Shown here piece by piece: positions 38,001 through 49,463 of a stretch of 64,000 nucleotides of DNA. The DNA lies in the NCBI GenBank assembly GCA_024529925.1, contig JAFEUB010001804.1, forward strand, positions 1,071,501 to 1,135,500, read 5' to 3'. The notes under the pieces are model-generated. The model was not told the DNA's origin. It did not search any database and saw nothing but the letters and a program-made list of their open reading frames with translations. The stretch's first letter is position 1; every line of letters starts with the position of its first letter. The position numbers and the translations under genes are program-made. The stretch is from Ophthalmolycus amberensis. Lineage: Eukaryota > Chordata > Actinopteri > Perciformes > Zoarcidae.

Positions 38001-41000
38001 TGGACAATGATATTGAGACTCTTATGGGAATTCTACATCATGATAATGGTTTAATGGTTAAAACATTTGTTGTTTTTGTGTTGTGTACGTGCTTCATACA
38101 TTGAACTATTAACATTTTCGCAACCTCTACTTACAGCGTCTCCTCTTCTCCTCGTGATCAGTAGTCTGCAGTTTAGTCGAAGTTTCACAGAATTTTTGTC
38201 ACGTGATTGTTGGTCTCAGCCGAGTCAATCATGGCTTCCTAGTTGCCCTGAGTAGGGCAGAATTTAATGTTTTTTACAGTATCTGGTTAAATCAAAATGT
38301 GTATTCGGGGCGAGTTTTTAAATGAGAAATGTAGAATATGTTTTTAGAATAAGAATAATGTCTTTGATGAAATATCACAATGCTTTGTTTTGGTTGCGTT
38401 TTCTGATGGAAGCGTTCGTCGCACATGATGTATTCAAAGAATGTTGGACAGATGGAAATCTGACAATAATGACGTTTTTTTTACAGCTTCTGGCTAAGAC
38501 AAACGGTGTAGTGTTGGCGATTGTTTAAAGAAAACATTATTTTCAATCCCGCGGGCGGGTTTTGGGGTTCAGAGGGTACCAAACCTCCTGTTGCTGCTGT
38601 TGAAAAAAAGCTGAAAGAAAACATTCAAAAGCCTAACTTTGCTACCGTCATACAGGCTTACAGAAACTCCTAACACACAGGCAGCTGTTTTCTATTGTAG
38701 ACTGAAGAGCAAAGCTCAGTCAGCTCTGTGTGACTGGCAGCCTTGACTCTTGTTTGACACGTGTGTGATGTATTTGACACATCGGTGTCCCCTGTGAGAA
38801 ATGATTCCTACAGTGACTGGGAACTGGCCTGTGTTCGTGTTTACCTGCACATGCAACTTCCTCGCAGTGTTGAGATAAATGTGTAAGATTAGACCAGCAT
38901 GCTTTATTGTTCAGTCAATTGGGGATCCTTCATGTTGAACCCCAACTGGACCAGTGGTCTCACACTGAACACCAGCTCAGCTCCTGTTTAAGCTCCGATA
39001 TGAGAACGTGTTGAAATCGGCCGGATGCAGCGATACCCCCCCGATTACTGTTGCATAAGGTGCTAAACTGTCACAAGTCTAATCCAAGCTCAGACCATTC
39101 AGCCTGGTGGGGTGAGCAGGGTTGACTGTTCAGGTGGCATTTGTATACACAAAAGAGTTTGCACACCAAAATCTACCAGAATGCTCTTTTCATTCTGTTT
39201 TTCAGGGGAGTGAAATGCACAGATGTTTCAGACAGGCCTTCTGCAACACTTCACCAATCACCACCAGCAGGTTTGTCAAGTGGCTATCGGCAGTCTTCAG
39301 GGTTGCCTCACCAAAACTCTCATTCCTAATATTAAACAAGATATGATATTTATTTTTTCACATACATTACATTTACACATAAAAAAACATATTAGTGGGA
39401 GCTATTATTCTAGTTATTCTTAACAAATGTTCAGATTATATACTGGGGTACACACTGACATCCGCCCATCAGTCCCACAGCCCTCTGTGCTGGTATTCTG
39501 TGCTATGAATACAGCCTGCAGGCTGGCCTGGTGGTTAGAAAGAGAAGCCTGTTTGTTAGCACACTTCTGTTACAGCTGACAGCAGCGGTATTTATTTTAT
39601 TCCCTTACAGACAGTCGTCCCACAGCAGCTGCTGTCGCTGAGACAGATGATCGGCCACGCCGCTCCCCGAACGTCTGCATTGTAATCAAATATCCTGGTT
39701 CTTAATCTGGGTCTGCTGCAGTCATATCGTGTAGGACTCAGAACATTTGGCAGTGCAGATCTGCATGCCGGGCATTTTTTAACGATGATTGCACCAAAAG
39801 CTACCACTTTGCATGTATCTCACTTGATGGAGAGCGCTGCTGGATTCCAATTATCCAAATGCAAAGTTCAGGCTGGGAGCACAAAATACTGAGGCTGAGA
39901 CCACAGAGGAACGATTGGAGTCCATTGATTCCCTGAGCGCCGCAGCTGGTTTTAGTTTTTTAAAGGGTGCCGGCAGTGAAAAAGAGTAAAGGAAGCAGCG
40001 GTTTCAGTTAACCACCGTTGTCTTGCAACTGTTACCTGCAAGAAAAAGCATTTCCTGGCGTGCGTGATGAGGGCTCATATATTTGGAGTGCTCCACTCGT
40101 GCTTCATAAGATGTGCACAGACACAGACGCTATGTGACTCGTGCCCTCAGGCCACGATGGGAACATGAATCATGCCTGGGTGTGTTTGTGAGCGCGGCGG
40201 GACACAAAATAAGCATAAAGACCTTCAAAGGGAAACACATGGAACAATATAGGGGAATCTTGTCACCTTGTGAATACATTTTAAGAGCTCTTTTAATTAG
40301 CTGGGTTGTTTTATTTGATGTCATCTCGAAGAGAAGACTGAGAGTCTACAGCAGTTAGCAGCTCTGTGAGATTGTACAGCTGCGCTTTGAGCTAAATGCC
40401 AAAGTCAGCATACTAACATTCTCACGCTAACATGCAGATATTAACCATGAATATATAGTGTATGCGTCTCCTGATCATTGTTCCCATCTCACAAAGTGAC
40501 TCGAATGCTTTGTGTTTTGCCAGAGTTGAACATGGCGTACAATCCATCGGACAATCCGCGGGCCAGCACCATATTCCTCAGCAAATCCCAGAACGACGGT
40601 GAGTACGGTCGCTCCGTTTTATGGGATGTGACCGAATTTATCCGTTTTTAAATTTGTCCTTTTAATGCAAACTAGATGTGAAGTCAGTGGCACCAAGTTT
40701 GCCTTAGTTTGACATGCATGCATCACACAGAACACACAGTGATAATGAAATATGATGAAGATAATGAGGCTCTGGATGAAAATAAAAAGATTTTTCGTGG
40801 AGTAATACTGAATATTTTGGATCTCTGATCCCAGAGCAGTTTCTTTCGTGGCCAGCTGATGACTACTAATTTATGCCGCTGCCCGGGGGCGTCTGAATGA
40901 GAGCTTCAGCATCTTGTGGGGGAGTTCTTTCATCCTGTGACAGAGGAAATATTAACATGTTTTTTAGAGCCATGAACACCACAGCATGAGATCATCGCTC

Positions 41001-42500
41001 GTCGAAGAGGCCGGGGGAACTAACAGCAAGACAAGTCAAGCTTTGTGATGTTGAAGCAGATGATGAATGCTTTCCCCTGTTAAATGTAATCCTTTGTGTC
41101 ATACAAATATCAGATTTGGCGTTGCATCATATTTAATATTAATTAACTAAATGTGTCTGAAGTGTCTTATTTCACCCATAATGCATTGCTTGACAGACTA
41201 TCTAAAGTCAGTCTTGAATTAGTCAGTCATAGGGAAGCTGAATGCAATCGGTAAAGTCTGTCTTGAAGTTATATTTAGGAACGAGCAGAACTATTGCTGT
41301 GGAACTGGGCCCTGCTGTCACAGACCCAGCGACTCTGCTGCACGAGGAATAAGGTTTTTGGTTCCTCTTTTTTCAGAGGTGCCCTGCAGGAACGGTGAGT
41401 AGTCCTGAGCGTGACTTTGTCTCCCTCTAGCGGTGCAACAGCACATTTCTCTTCTGTCTGTTGAAGCTCGAACCTTTCTAACTTGCTATTTAACCGTGCT
41501 CTCTCAACACTTCCAGCTTTTTTTCTATATCACAATTAACGTTGCGAGGCGTGCTAACCCGTCGCTGTGTTGCGCTTCCTGTGATAGCAGCGTGTCCTAC
41601 GTCGCTGTGTTGCACTTCCTGTGATAGCAGCGTGTCCTACGTCGCTGTGTTGCGCTTCCTGTGATAGCAGCGTGTCCTACGCCGCTGTGTTGCGCTTCCT
41701 GTGATAGCAGCGTGTCCTACGTCGCTGTGTTGCGCTTCCTGTGATAGCAGCGTGTCCTACGCCGCTGTGTTGCGCTTCCTGTGATAGCAGCGTGTCCTAC
41801 GTCGCTGTGTTGCGCTTCCTGTGATAGCAGCGTGTCCTACGTCGCTGTGTTGCGCTTCCTGTGATAGCAGCGTGTCCTACGTCGCTGTGTTGCGCTTCCT
41901 GTGACAGCAGCGTGTCCTACGTCGCTGTGTTGCGCTTCCTGTGATAGCAGCGTGTCCTACGTCGCTGTGTTGCGCTTCCTGTGATAGCAGCGTGTCCTAC
42001 GTCGCTGTGTTGCGCTTCCTGTGATAGCAGCGTGTCCTACGTCGCTGTGTTGCGCTTCCTGTGATAGCAGCGTGTCCTACGTCGCTGTGTTGCGCTTCCT
42101 GTGATAGCAGCGTGTCCTACGTCGCTGTGTTGCGCTTCCTGTGATAGCAGCGTGTCCTACTGGTTGCTGGGTTTTGTATTTGTCTTTTTGCTGCTGCCAA
42201 AGCAGAAGGAATTGAATTTACTGACAAACCTGTCTTTCTGTCTGTAGTGCGAGACAAACGAAAAAGCCTCTTCATCAATAATGTAAGTGCACAACTGTTA
42301 CAAAACCTCAAATTTACCAATCAAAATCAGCTGACCTTTGTGATATTTTGAAAGGACTAAATGTTACAAAGGAAGCTAAAAGAAAGAACAACATGCAACA
42401 GAAGAATGTGTCCCTTTGCCTGACTCTCATTCCCCCTGTGCACGACACCCTGCATCCTCTATGTGGGTCAGACAAAAACATGTACACTCTAATAACAGTC

Positions 42501-42539
<39 letters not shown>

Positions 42540-45500
42540 TTGTAGCACGGAATGTCGAGGCGGAAATACAACTCCTGCTCCACCATCTTCTTAGACGAGA
42601 ACACAGTCAGCCAGCCCAACCTCAAAAACACCATCAAATGGTAAAAAGCATGATCGGAAGATATCACATTTATTTTCTGCAGTTCTAGTGTATTTAAAAC
42701 ATATCAACACATGTAATACTTTCTTTGCTATTCACAGTGTGTCACTGGCGATTTACTACCATATAAAGAACAGGTAGGGGTCCTCAGTCATCTCCAACAG
42801 ACACTGATGTATTAACATGTGTGATGGAAGATTGATTAATCGGGAGAAGGGTGGACGTTTTCAATCTGGATCAATAAACAGAGTCTCGAAAGAATCAAAG
42901 TTGTTGGTCTTTATTGCAAGTAAAGAGAGAGCAGTCCCAAAGACACGTATCTCAGTGTACTGTGAGAAGGCTTCTAAAAGGTGCAACATTCAGCATCATT
43001 TATGCAAATACCAAAAGGTTCAGATAATGTGTGAAAAAGGGAGTACAAGTGAAACAGACAGGATGTCTGTCTCTGCGGACATTCAGTTTCTGGAGTCAAG
43101 GTCTCTCTGTGTCCTCCTAAGACAAAGACACAGTGTCTCTTCACTTCTCACCCTCGTCGGAAGAGATAACAAGACACCTGGAATCCAAAACTAATTCAAC
43201 TCGTCTACAGAACTACTGTTTCTCATGATACTATGACATATTTTCCCATCACACATGTTTCCCAATTTAACAGCTAGAAGCTTCACATTAAGTCTTATGT
43301 CAAAATTTGTGTTATTTAATGAAATCCACAATTTGACTTTTTTTTATCTGATGCCAGGGAAACAGAAGGAGGAATGCTGGTGGATATATTTGATGAGAAG
43401 CTTCATCCTCTTTCAGTAAGACCGAATTAGTTTTCATAAAACACATTTTGCGCAAATATCTGCATGATTTTCATTTTGATTTCCATTCGATTGGCCTCCT
43501 TTTAACTTGATAGTATTGGGTCAGATTGTGCTTTTAAATCTCCTCATTTATGTCTTCATCTTAACCCTTCCTCTCTTCTTGATACCCAAATCTTTCCCTC
43601 CTCTCTTCACCTCTTCCCTCCATCTCTTCCCGCAGAAATCAGAGGTGCCGCCGGACTACGACCACCACGACCCAGAGCAGAAGCAAATCTACCGGTTTGT
43701 CAGGACGTTGTTCAGCTCCGCTCAGCTCACTGCCGAGTGCGCCATCGTCACACTGGTGAGATTCTTTTAACCTCCTCCATCCTCCTTAATGTCCTGGATC
43801 AGAACATAAAACACACATACCCAAATCTACATTCTGGTTGGCTTGTGTCATGGAAGGAAAACAGAAGCAAGAGAAAGCATTCAAGTGTCTACAGTGAGGT
43901 GCGACCTGCCTCAAACCCTCACACTCACACCATCACATAGTTTGTGTTCAGGCCCGGGGGACATATCACCCTGATGTGTTGAGACAAGCCAGGGATGTGT
44001 GTAAATTGGCGACAACTGAGACTGTGCATCCCAAAAAATGCCGTGTTGTCTGCGTGTGCCGGTGGGTCTCAGAGGCCGGTGGTGAATGCAGGATGTGATA
44101 CATGGACAGAGCGGATGCATACCTCCTGACGCCAACACGTGTTCGGCCTGCAGCTATTCTTTCTCGTCGCTTCTTATTTTGTCTTTTTTTAAATCACGGC
44201 CTACTTGCTTTACTTTCATGGCCAGCTTTCAGTGACGGCCCCCTTTTATCCGCGTTGTTGCGCAGATCTACCTGGAGAGGCTCCTGACCTACGCAGAGAT
44301 CACCATCGGCCCAGGGTAACTGGAAGAGGATCGTTCTGGGGGCCATCCTGCTGGCCTCCAAGGTCTGGGACGACCAGGCCGTCTGGAACGTCGACTACTG
44401 CCAGATCCTCAAGGACATCACTGTGGAGGACATGTGAGCTTATTCTAAGAAACGGGATTGTTTCTTTATGTGTAGCACTTTGGTTCAGATTCATATTAGG
44501 ATGAGGATGAGAGCTGAGCTCAGAACCGGAACAAAAGGGGACGACGAAGATGAATCCCTCAAAATAGTTTTCTTGTAGATTTGGTCTTACATCAAAGATT
44601 TCATCACAGCGTGTTCACTCAGTTCTCTTCAACAGATAAGTGAGCACTTATATATTGAGTGAGAAATCTTTTTGTCTTCATTTGTTTGTTATTGTTTTGG
44701 AAGGTAGTAACTTAACTTCTTTGACCGATAGCGTTAAAACCCTCCAGTTACCAGGACTGGTCATGATCGCCTGGGAATAAAAAGTGGGACAAAAGACGAG
44801 GACTCTGTAAATATTTGACACATTGTATGGAGACACGTTTGTTCCAGAAGGCCAGCGGTTCAGTCAGGTGATGTGGAACATCTTTTCCCGAATGAACCTC
44901 CAGCTCACTCCTCTCCGACAGGAACGAGTTGGAGCGGCAGTTTCTGGAGCTGCTGCAGTTCAACATCAACGTGCCGTCCAGTGTCTACGCCAAGTATTAC
45001 TTCGACCTGCGATCGCTGTCGGAGTCCAACAACCTCAGCTTCCCCCTGGAGCCGCTCAGCAGAGACAAGGCCCAGAAACTAGAGGTGAGGCGCGTCCAAC
45101 CACTCAGTCGTTTCTTATCTCAACGACTAGACTGTAAAGCTGACATGTGTAGAACGTGAGGATCTCTTACTTCGGCAGCCCCAGTGCTAGTGTGGAAGAA
45201 GACACTGTAGTAGAAAGCAGTGCTTTCCTTACACACGATTTTAACTTTATTTCTAACTGATACAATGTGGTGGCAATCTAAAGCAGAGGTAAAGACATAG
45301 AACATTGAGCAATCAGAATAATTGTAAAAATTCTCTGCTCAGGCAGACATTCCACTATATCTTTACATAGCAAATAGCAGTTTGCTGCCATATTAATGCT
45401 CTGAATTTTGAATTTAGTCCCTTTAATGTGTTCTTTTAATCATCACCACAGACAGAAACTGTCAATACTGAAAGGAGAATTCACAAGAATCCCTTTCCAT

Positions 45501-45632
45501 GTCCTCTGTCTTCAGGCTATTTCCAGGTTATGTGACGACAGGTACAAGGACGCGCGCAGAGCTGCCAGGAAGCGCTCGGCCAGCACGGACAATCTGTGTG
45601 GGATTAGGTGGGTTCCTGCAATCCTCTCCTAA
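29088..45632 (+). CDS. ccny: Cyclin Y (membrane-anchored cyclin, CDK14/PFTAIRE kinase partner)
   Basis: Ten coding exons: 29088-29241, 40524-40598, 42248-42282, 42546-42640, 42738-42773, 43358-43415, 43636-43755, 44266-44433, 44922-45084, 45516-45632, in matching phases. After removing one extra base they give 339 residues, against 341 for human CCNY. The N-terminus MGSTTSCC fits N-myristoylation and palmitoylation, as expected of a protein that brings CDK14 to the plasma membrane. [28 protein letters not shown] and the cyclin box ([20 protein letters not shown], then [20 protein letters not shown]) are near-identical to the family. The tail has KRSASTDNL, a likely 14-3-3 site. Exon 8 carries a +1 frameshift: CCAGGGTAACTGG at about 44309-44321 should read as PGNW, and one surplus G creates a TAA. 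Because all other sequence is conserved, an assembly error is most likely. Confidence 0.95.
31325..31406. repeat. (TA)n/(CATA)n alternating tract
   Basis: About 80 bp of alternating purine-pyrimidine TATATA interrupted at regular intervals by TACATA, TGTATA and TGCATA; self-complementary and able to form cruciforms. Confidence 0.9.
32361..32397. repeat. 12-bp inverted repeat (hairpin)
   Basis: AACCCCTTGAGA at 32361-32372 and its reverse complement TCTCAAGGGGTT at 32386-32397, with a 13-base loop that itself contains a short GATG/CATC pairing. Confidence 0.85.
41377..41394 (+). other. ccny: candidate 18-nt in-frame ccny microexon
   Basis: A strong acceptor (GTTCCTCTTTTTTCAG) is followed by 18 bases, AGGTGCCCTGCAGGAACG, and an excellent donor (GTGAGT). 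Both edges are in phase 1, the same as the junction between exons at 40524-40598 and 42248-42282. Inclusion would insert six residues (EVPCRN) between SQND and VRDKRKS without a frame change or stop. I do not know this insert from the canonical cyclin Y protein. It is seen as a splice-site pattern only; use in transcripts is inferred. Confidence 0.5.
41561..42160. repeat. 40-bp tandem array, 15 copies, in a ccny intron
   Basis: Exactly 600 bp made of fifteen 40-bp units beginning GTCGCTGTGTTGCGCTTCCT and ending CGTGTCCTAC. Only single-base variants are seen: GCC for GTC in the units at 41681 and 41761, GCA for GCG at 41613, GACA for GATA near 41902. It ends 87 bp before the ccny exon at 42248. 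Confidence 0.98.
42503..42539. repeat. (GT)n just upstream of a ccny exon
   Basis: About 18 GT dinucleotides ending 6 bases before the GTAG acceptor edge of the exon at 42546. Confidence 0.95.
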
Positions 45633-47693
45633 CCACCATTCATCTGCCATACACTGAACATCGGCACCGGCTGGATGAGAAAAACCCGAAAAATGTACCA
45701 ACATGGTTCTGTGCCGAGTTCAGAAATGTCAGTTTCAGATAATACCAAGACGTTGATCTTGGCGGAACAGTGACTGAAACCTGAGATCAGCTTCTGGACC
45801 TTCACACCGTGGATTCTGGAGGCTGAGAAGGTGAAACCACATCTGTAGTGAAGGCCAGAGGGGCTTTCTGACTTCACCCGATGCCTTCACAGTGCCTCAA
45901 CTGTTCTGGTCGTGAAGGAGAGACGGTGTTTTTATATCATCCGTGGGGAGAAATCTAGCTTTGGACCAACTGAGGAAGTCCTGCGAGACTCAGGACAGCT
46001 TCCGAGGACGCAGCACCGTGTCTTGATGTATCGACGCTCTGTTGAATGTTCTCAGGTTGTATCTGATCTAAAAGATGTGACATAACTTGCCTTTGAGACG
46101 GTCCTGCAACTTAACAGCGAAGCGTATTATTTATTTGACTTTTATCATGCGAGTTGAACAGTTGCAGCGGCCTGATTTCATAAACAGTCGTGTTGCACTG
46201 GACTTTCCACCGGTTATTTATTTCCTTTGACATGTCTTAGAATACCTGAAGTGTTAGCAAGTTTTCTCCTTTGTGAATATTTGTATTCAAGGTTTACAGT
46301 ATTTCTAGCGTACCTCTCGATACTCAGGTTCTCACGTTTAATCCTCTGATGCTCCGTCATATATACTTTGGGTTTGAACAAAGATTATTACAAAGAATAA
46401 AAGAGGACAGAATAGACAATAGAAAAAAGTGACAACAGATACATTCCTGTTTTGGGGGACGTGAACAACCAAACAATTACGACCACTTGTGTTTTTCAAG
46501 CTGTACCATGTAATAAAGGCTCAGCCAGCCCTCCTCAGTGCTGCCATCTAGTGGACATCTGAGGATTAAACTGTACTTTCAGGTTGGGGGGGGGGTGTTT
46601 AAAACATATCGAATTGTGATTACTATTGAATAGTATTGCAGTTGCGATATGGTTTTGCAATATTAAAAGGAATGATCATTTAGTTGTTTTTCAGTACAAC
46701 AGAGCAAGATAACTACAGTGCATTCGGAAAATAAAAATAATCTCCATTCTTGTGCTCACCGGCTGCTTCTCCAGTGTCTTTATTTCCGAGCGGACCTCTT
46801 CACAGCCAATCAGTGTGATTGATTGATGTTGATCATTTAACCACAGTACACCATGTGCCGTGCTCACGGGGTCTAAGGGGTTAAAGGGGTTTCAGCTACT
46901 CTTTAAAACATAGTCACTAAAAACTGGTAGAACAGAGCTGTTGTTCATTTCCTGAGATGTTCACAGTTTGGAGTTAAAAGAATAGAAATTTAAAAACCCC
47001 AAATTATTATATTGAACGCACAATAAATTCTAATTCTAATCGAACTGCTGCTGACACACTTTCATGTCTTCTTCTCTCACTTGTCTGAAAACTAGATCAG
47101 GTAAACATAATGTATAAAGAGTTGAAATGAATTCTGTATGGATGTGTTGATTTGTGTTTTTTGATGAAAGAGAGTGCTCTCATGGTTCTGTGATTTGCAG
47201 ATTTTCTTAACTTCTGACATGTGACAAGAGGAGCATTTAGTTTCACAGGGTTATGGTTAAGCTGCCATTGAGCTTGCCATCTCCTAAAATGATAACCGCT
47301 AATGGTCTTATGATGTGATGATTTCCTAAATGTGAATTTGAGAAAGACTCAATGCCATGTAGCGGTCTCACTCAGGTTTATGATTTTCTATTACAAGCCG
47401 GCCTACGTATGTCAGCATCTCGTCAGGTGCCTCGACATCCCAACAATGCTTTGATGGCAGCCCGGTAAGAATAGCTCCCTCCACGGGTCCCGGCCTCCGC
47501 AGACAACAGAGAGAAGCAGTAAGAAAACCAAGTGACTGTATTTGGTGGCGAGCTTTGAGGCTCGGCGGTGTGTCGTCCTGGGACAGTGTTGAAGGGGACA
47601 GCGGCTCAGGAGCGGCTCCCTCGTGGATTTGTGTTAAAGGAGCTTTTAAAGGAGTCCTGGCTTCTTGTATGGGATCAGGGTCTGTGCTGAACA
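45633..47693 (+). other. ccny 3' UTR and ccny/gjd4 intergenic DNA
   Basis: Follows the ccny stop codon. The first clear poly(A) signal is at 46396; another AATAAA-type string lies near 47021. A short G run is at about 46586-46594. No other gene recognised. Confidence 0.5.
46396..46401 (+). terminator. ccny: candidate ccny poly(A) signal
   Basis: AATAAA about 760 bp after the ccny stop codon, in AT-rich sequence and in the right orientation. Confidence 0.4.
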
Positions 47694-49463
47694 ATGACGA
47701 TGATGGGAGCAAAAGTATCTACTCTTCATCACTATGAGCCACAATGTCTCCTTTATGGGTACGCTGATTTTCTTTGTCGTTCACAATATTAGAATTGAGG
47801 CAGTGTTGGTATACTGATGTTTATCTTCTATAATGATGATTACACGCCTGTTAACCCAAATACACAACTTAGCTTGACTTTATATATTTACAGTGAATTA
47901 CTGCCTAGTTGCATTACTTTCATAGTAAGTTACTGTAAGATTTAACAGTAACTTATTGTGAAATGACAGCTGTATACTTTATGCCAGTATATTACTGTAA
48001 TTTAACGGTATGCCGCTGTGGAATTACTGCCATGATAACACCGTCATTTATTGCAAAAATAATTACAGTTAAATCTTGTGAAACCCTGGAAATAATTAAC
48101 GGTGTAGGCGCATTCAAGAATACATTAAGATCAATGCATTTTTTGCTAAATCTTGGGAATTAATTTTTTTAAGTAAAGTGAAATTTGTCACTCTTGTGTG
48201 TATTTTGTCATGATCTTGATATTTTATAATTATTGCTTTTTATGTTCATGTAACTAGGAATAATCAACAACAATGTATTTTTCATTGTGTTGAGTTTGAT
48301 ACATTTGATTATTTTATGCACCCTATAAATCCTATATTTATTCTCTTCTATCCTCATGTAATCTATCATTCATTATAATTTATCATTTTTTTTCCATTGC
48401 AGGCAAAATGTGGTGGATGTTGATGCTGGTTCTCCGTCTGCTGGTCCTCCTGCTGGCCGGCTTCACCCTCTTCAGCGACGAGCAGGAAAGGTTCGTCTGC
48501 AACACCATCCAGCCATGCTGCTCCAACGTGTGCTTTGACGTCTTTGCCCCCGTGTCCGTCGTCCGTCTCTGGCTCTTCCACCTCATTCTCCTCTGTCTTC
48601 CCCACGTGCTGTTTGCAACCTACGTCGTGCACAACGTGTTGTCGCATCCCTATGTTGGAGGTTTCTACTGCGACAGGAGTCGAGGAGGGTCACCGTTCAC
48701 CCTCGAGAACTCGAACTCCTCGAGAGACCCGTCCCCGCACAAAGCCCCACTTCACGACCTCCCACGTGAGCGGGGAGCGCCGCGCTTCCTACTGCGCTTA
48801 CTTCCTGGTTGTGATCCTACGCATCCTTCTGGAAGTGGTTTTTCGGCGCGAGCCAGTTTTTCCTCTTCGGTTTGTCCGTTCCCAGGAGCTTCCACTGCTA
48901 CGAGGCTCCCTGCACATCCGGCGTCGAGTGCTACATCTCCAGACCAACGGAGAAGACCTTGATGCTCAACTCCATGCTGGCCGTGGCCTCCCTGTCCGTC
49001 CTGCTGAGTTTGGTGGACCTGGTGAGCTCCGTGAAGGCGATGGTGACGTGGAGGAGGAGAAGGGAGATGTTGTTGGAGGAGATGAGTAAAGGGGAGCAAA
49101 GCAGTGTGGACACTACGACAACCACGACGGAGGACAGCAACGTCCTTTCAATCAGAAGAATCGGCCCCAGTGGAAGCTCAAAGAACGGCCTCAAAGCATG
49201 TGCCTGATGAACCTCTTCACACAAAGGTGAATGATGGAACCGCTAAGCTGAGGACGTCTCGGCCGCCCACTCCCATCAGCGCTCCAGTGCCAACTCACTC
49301 TGTCCTCCACAGCCACCTGCCCCCCCGTCCCGACAGAGGACCAGACCCCAGGATGCCAACACCAATGGGTGTCAAAAAGCTGGACCAGTACGCTCCAGTC
49401 GGGGCGAACTCAGGCCAACGGTCTGACAGCAGTCAATCTAAAGACAAGAGGGCATGGGTGTAG
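47694..49463 (+). CDS. gjd4: Connexin, gap junction delta-4 (Cx39/40.1-like), frame broken by single-base insertions
   Basis: Gap-junction channel subunit with four membrane spans. Exon 1 (ATG at 47694 or 47703, to 47758) ends LLFITMSHNVSFMG; exon 2 is 48403-49463. This matches the human GJD4 two-exon structure and split Gly codon. Exon 2 shows M1, the first extracellular loop with Cys spacing C-x6-C-x3-C (FVCNTIQPCCSNVCFD), M2, M3 (YCAYFLVVILRILLEVVF), the second loop C-x4-C-x5-C (CYEAPCTSGVECYISRPTEK), M4 and a long tail ending KDKRAWV, like the human ...EWV end. The frame shifts by +1 four times: AAAA at 47711-47714, somewhere in the loop between about 48675 and 48770, TTTTT at 48839-48843, and AAA near 49195. 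Without those four bases it would be 370 codons, the human length as I recall it. Either assembly error or a recent pseudogene; the former is favoured. Confidence 0.88.

Larger units (their letters stand above)
29242..40523 (+). other. ccny: ccny intron 1
   Basis: Large first intron (11.3 kb). No nested gene recognised on either strand. It contains alternating AT/CATA tracts at 31325-31406, a 9-bp AGACTCAAA repeat (about three units) at about 31754-31783, a hairpin at 32361-32397, and a block at about 35490-35720 with repeated CCTAAACCTAAC-like phrases that resembles an interspersed fish repeat. Confidence 0.7.

Noticed and set aside
41561..42160. Possible CRISPR-like or coding repeat array
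   Set aside because: Contiguous 40-bp units without spacers, inside a ccny intron; period 40 is not a multiple of three.
48366..48647. Minus-strand open frames opposite gjd4 exon 2
   Set aside because: Shadows of the connexin coding sequence; no independent features.
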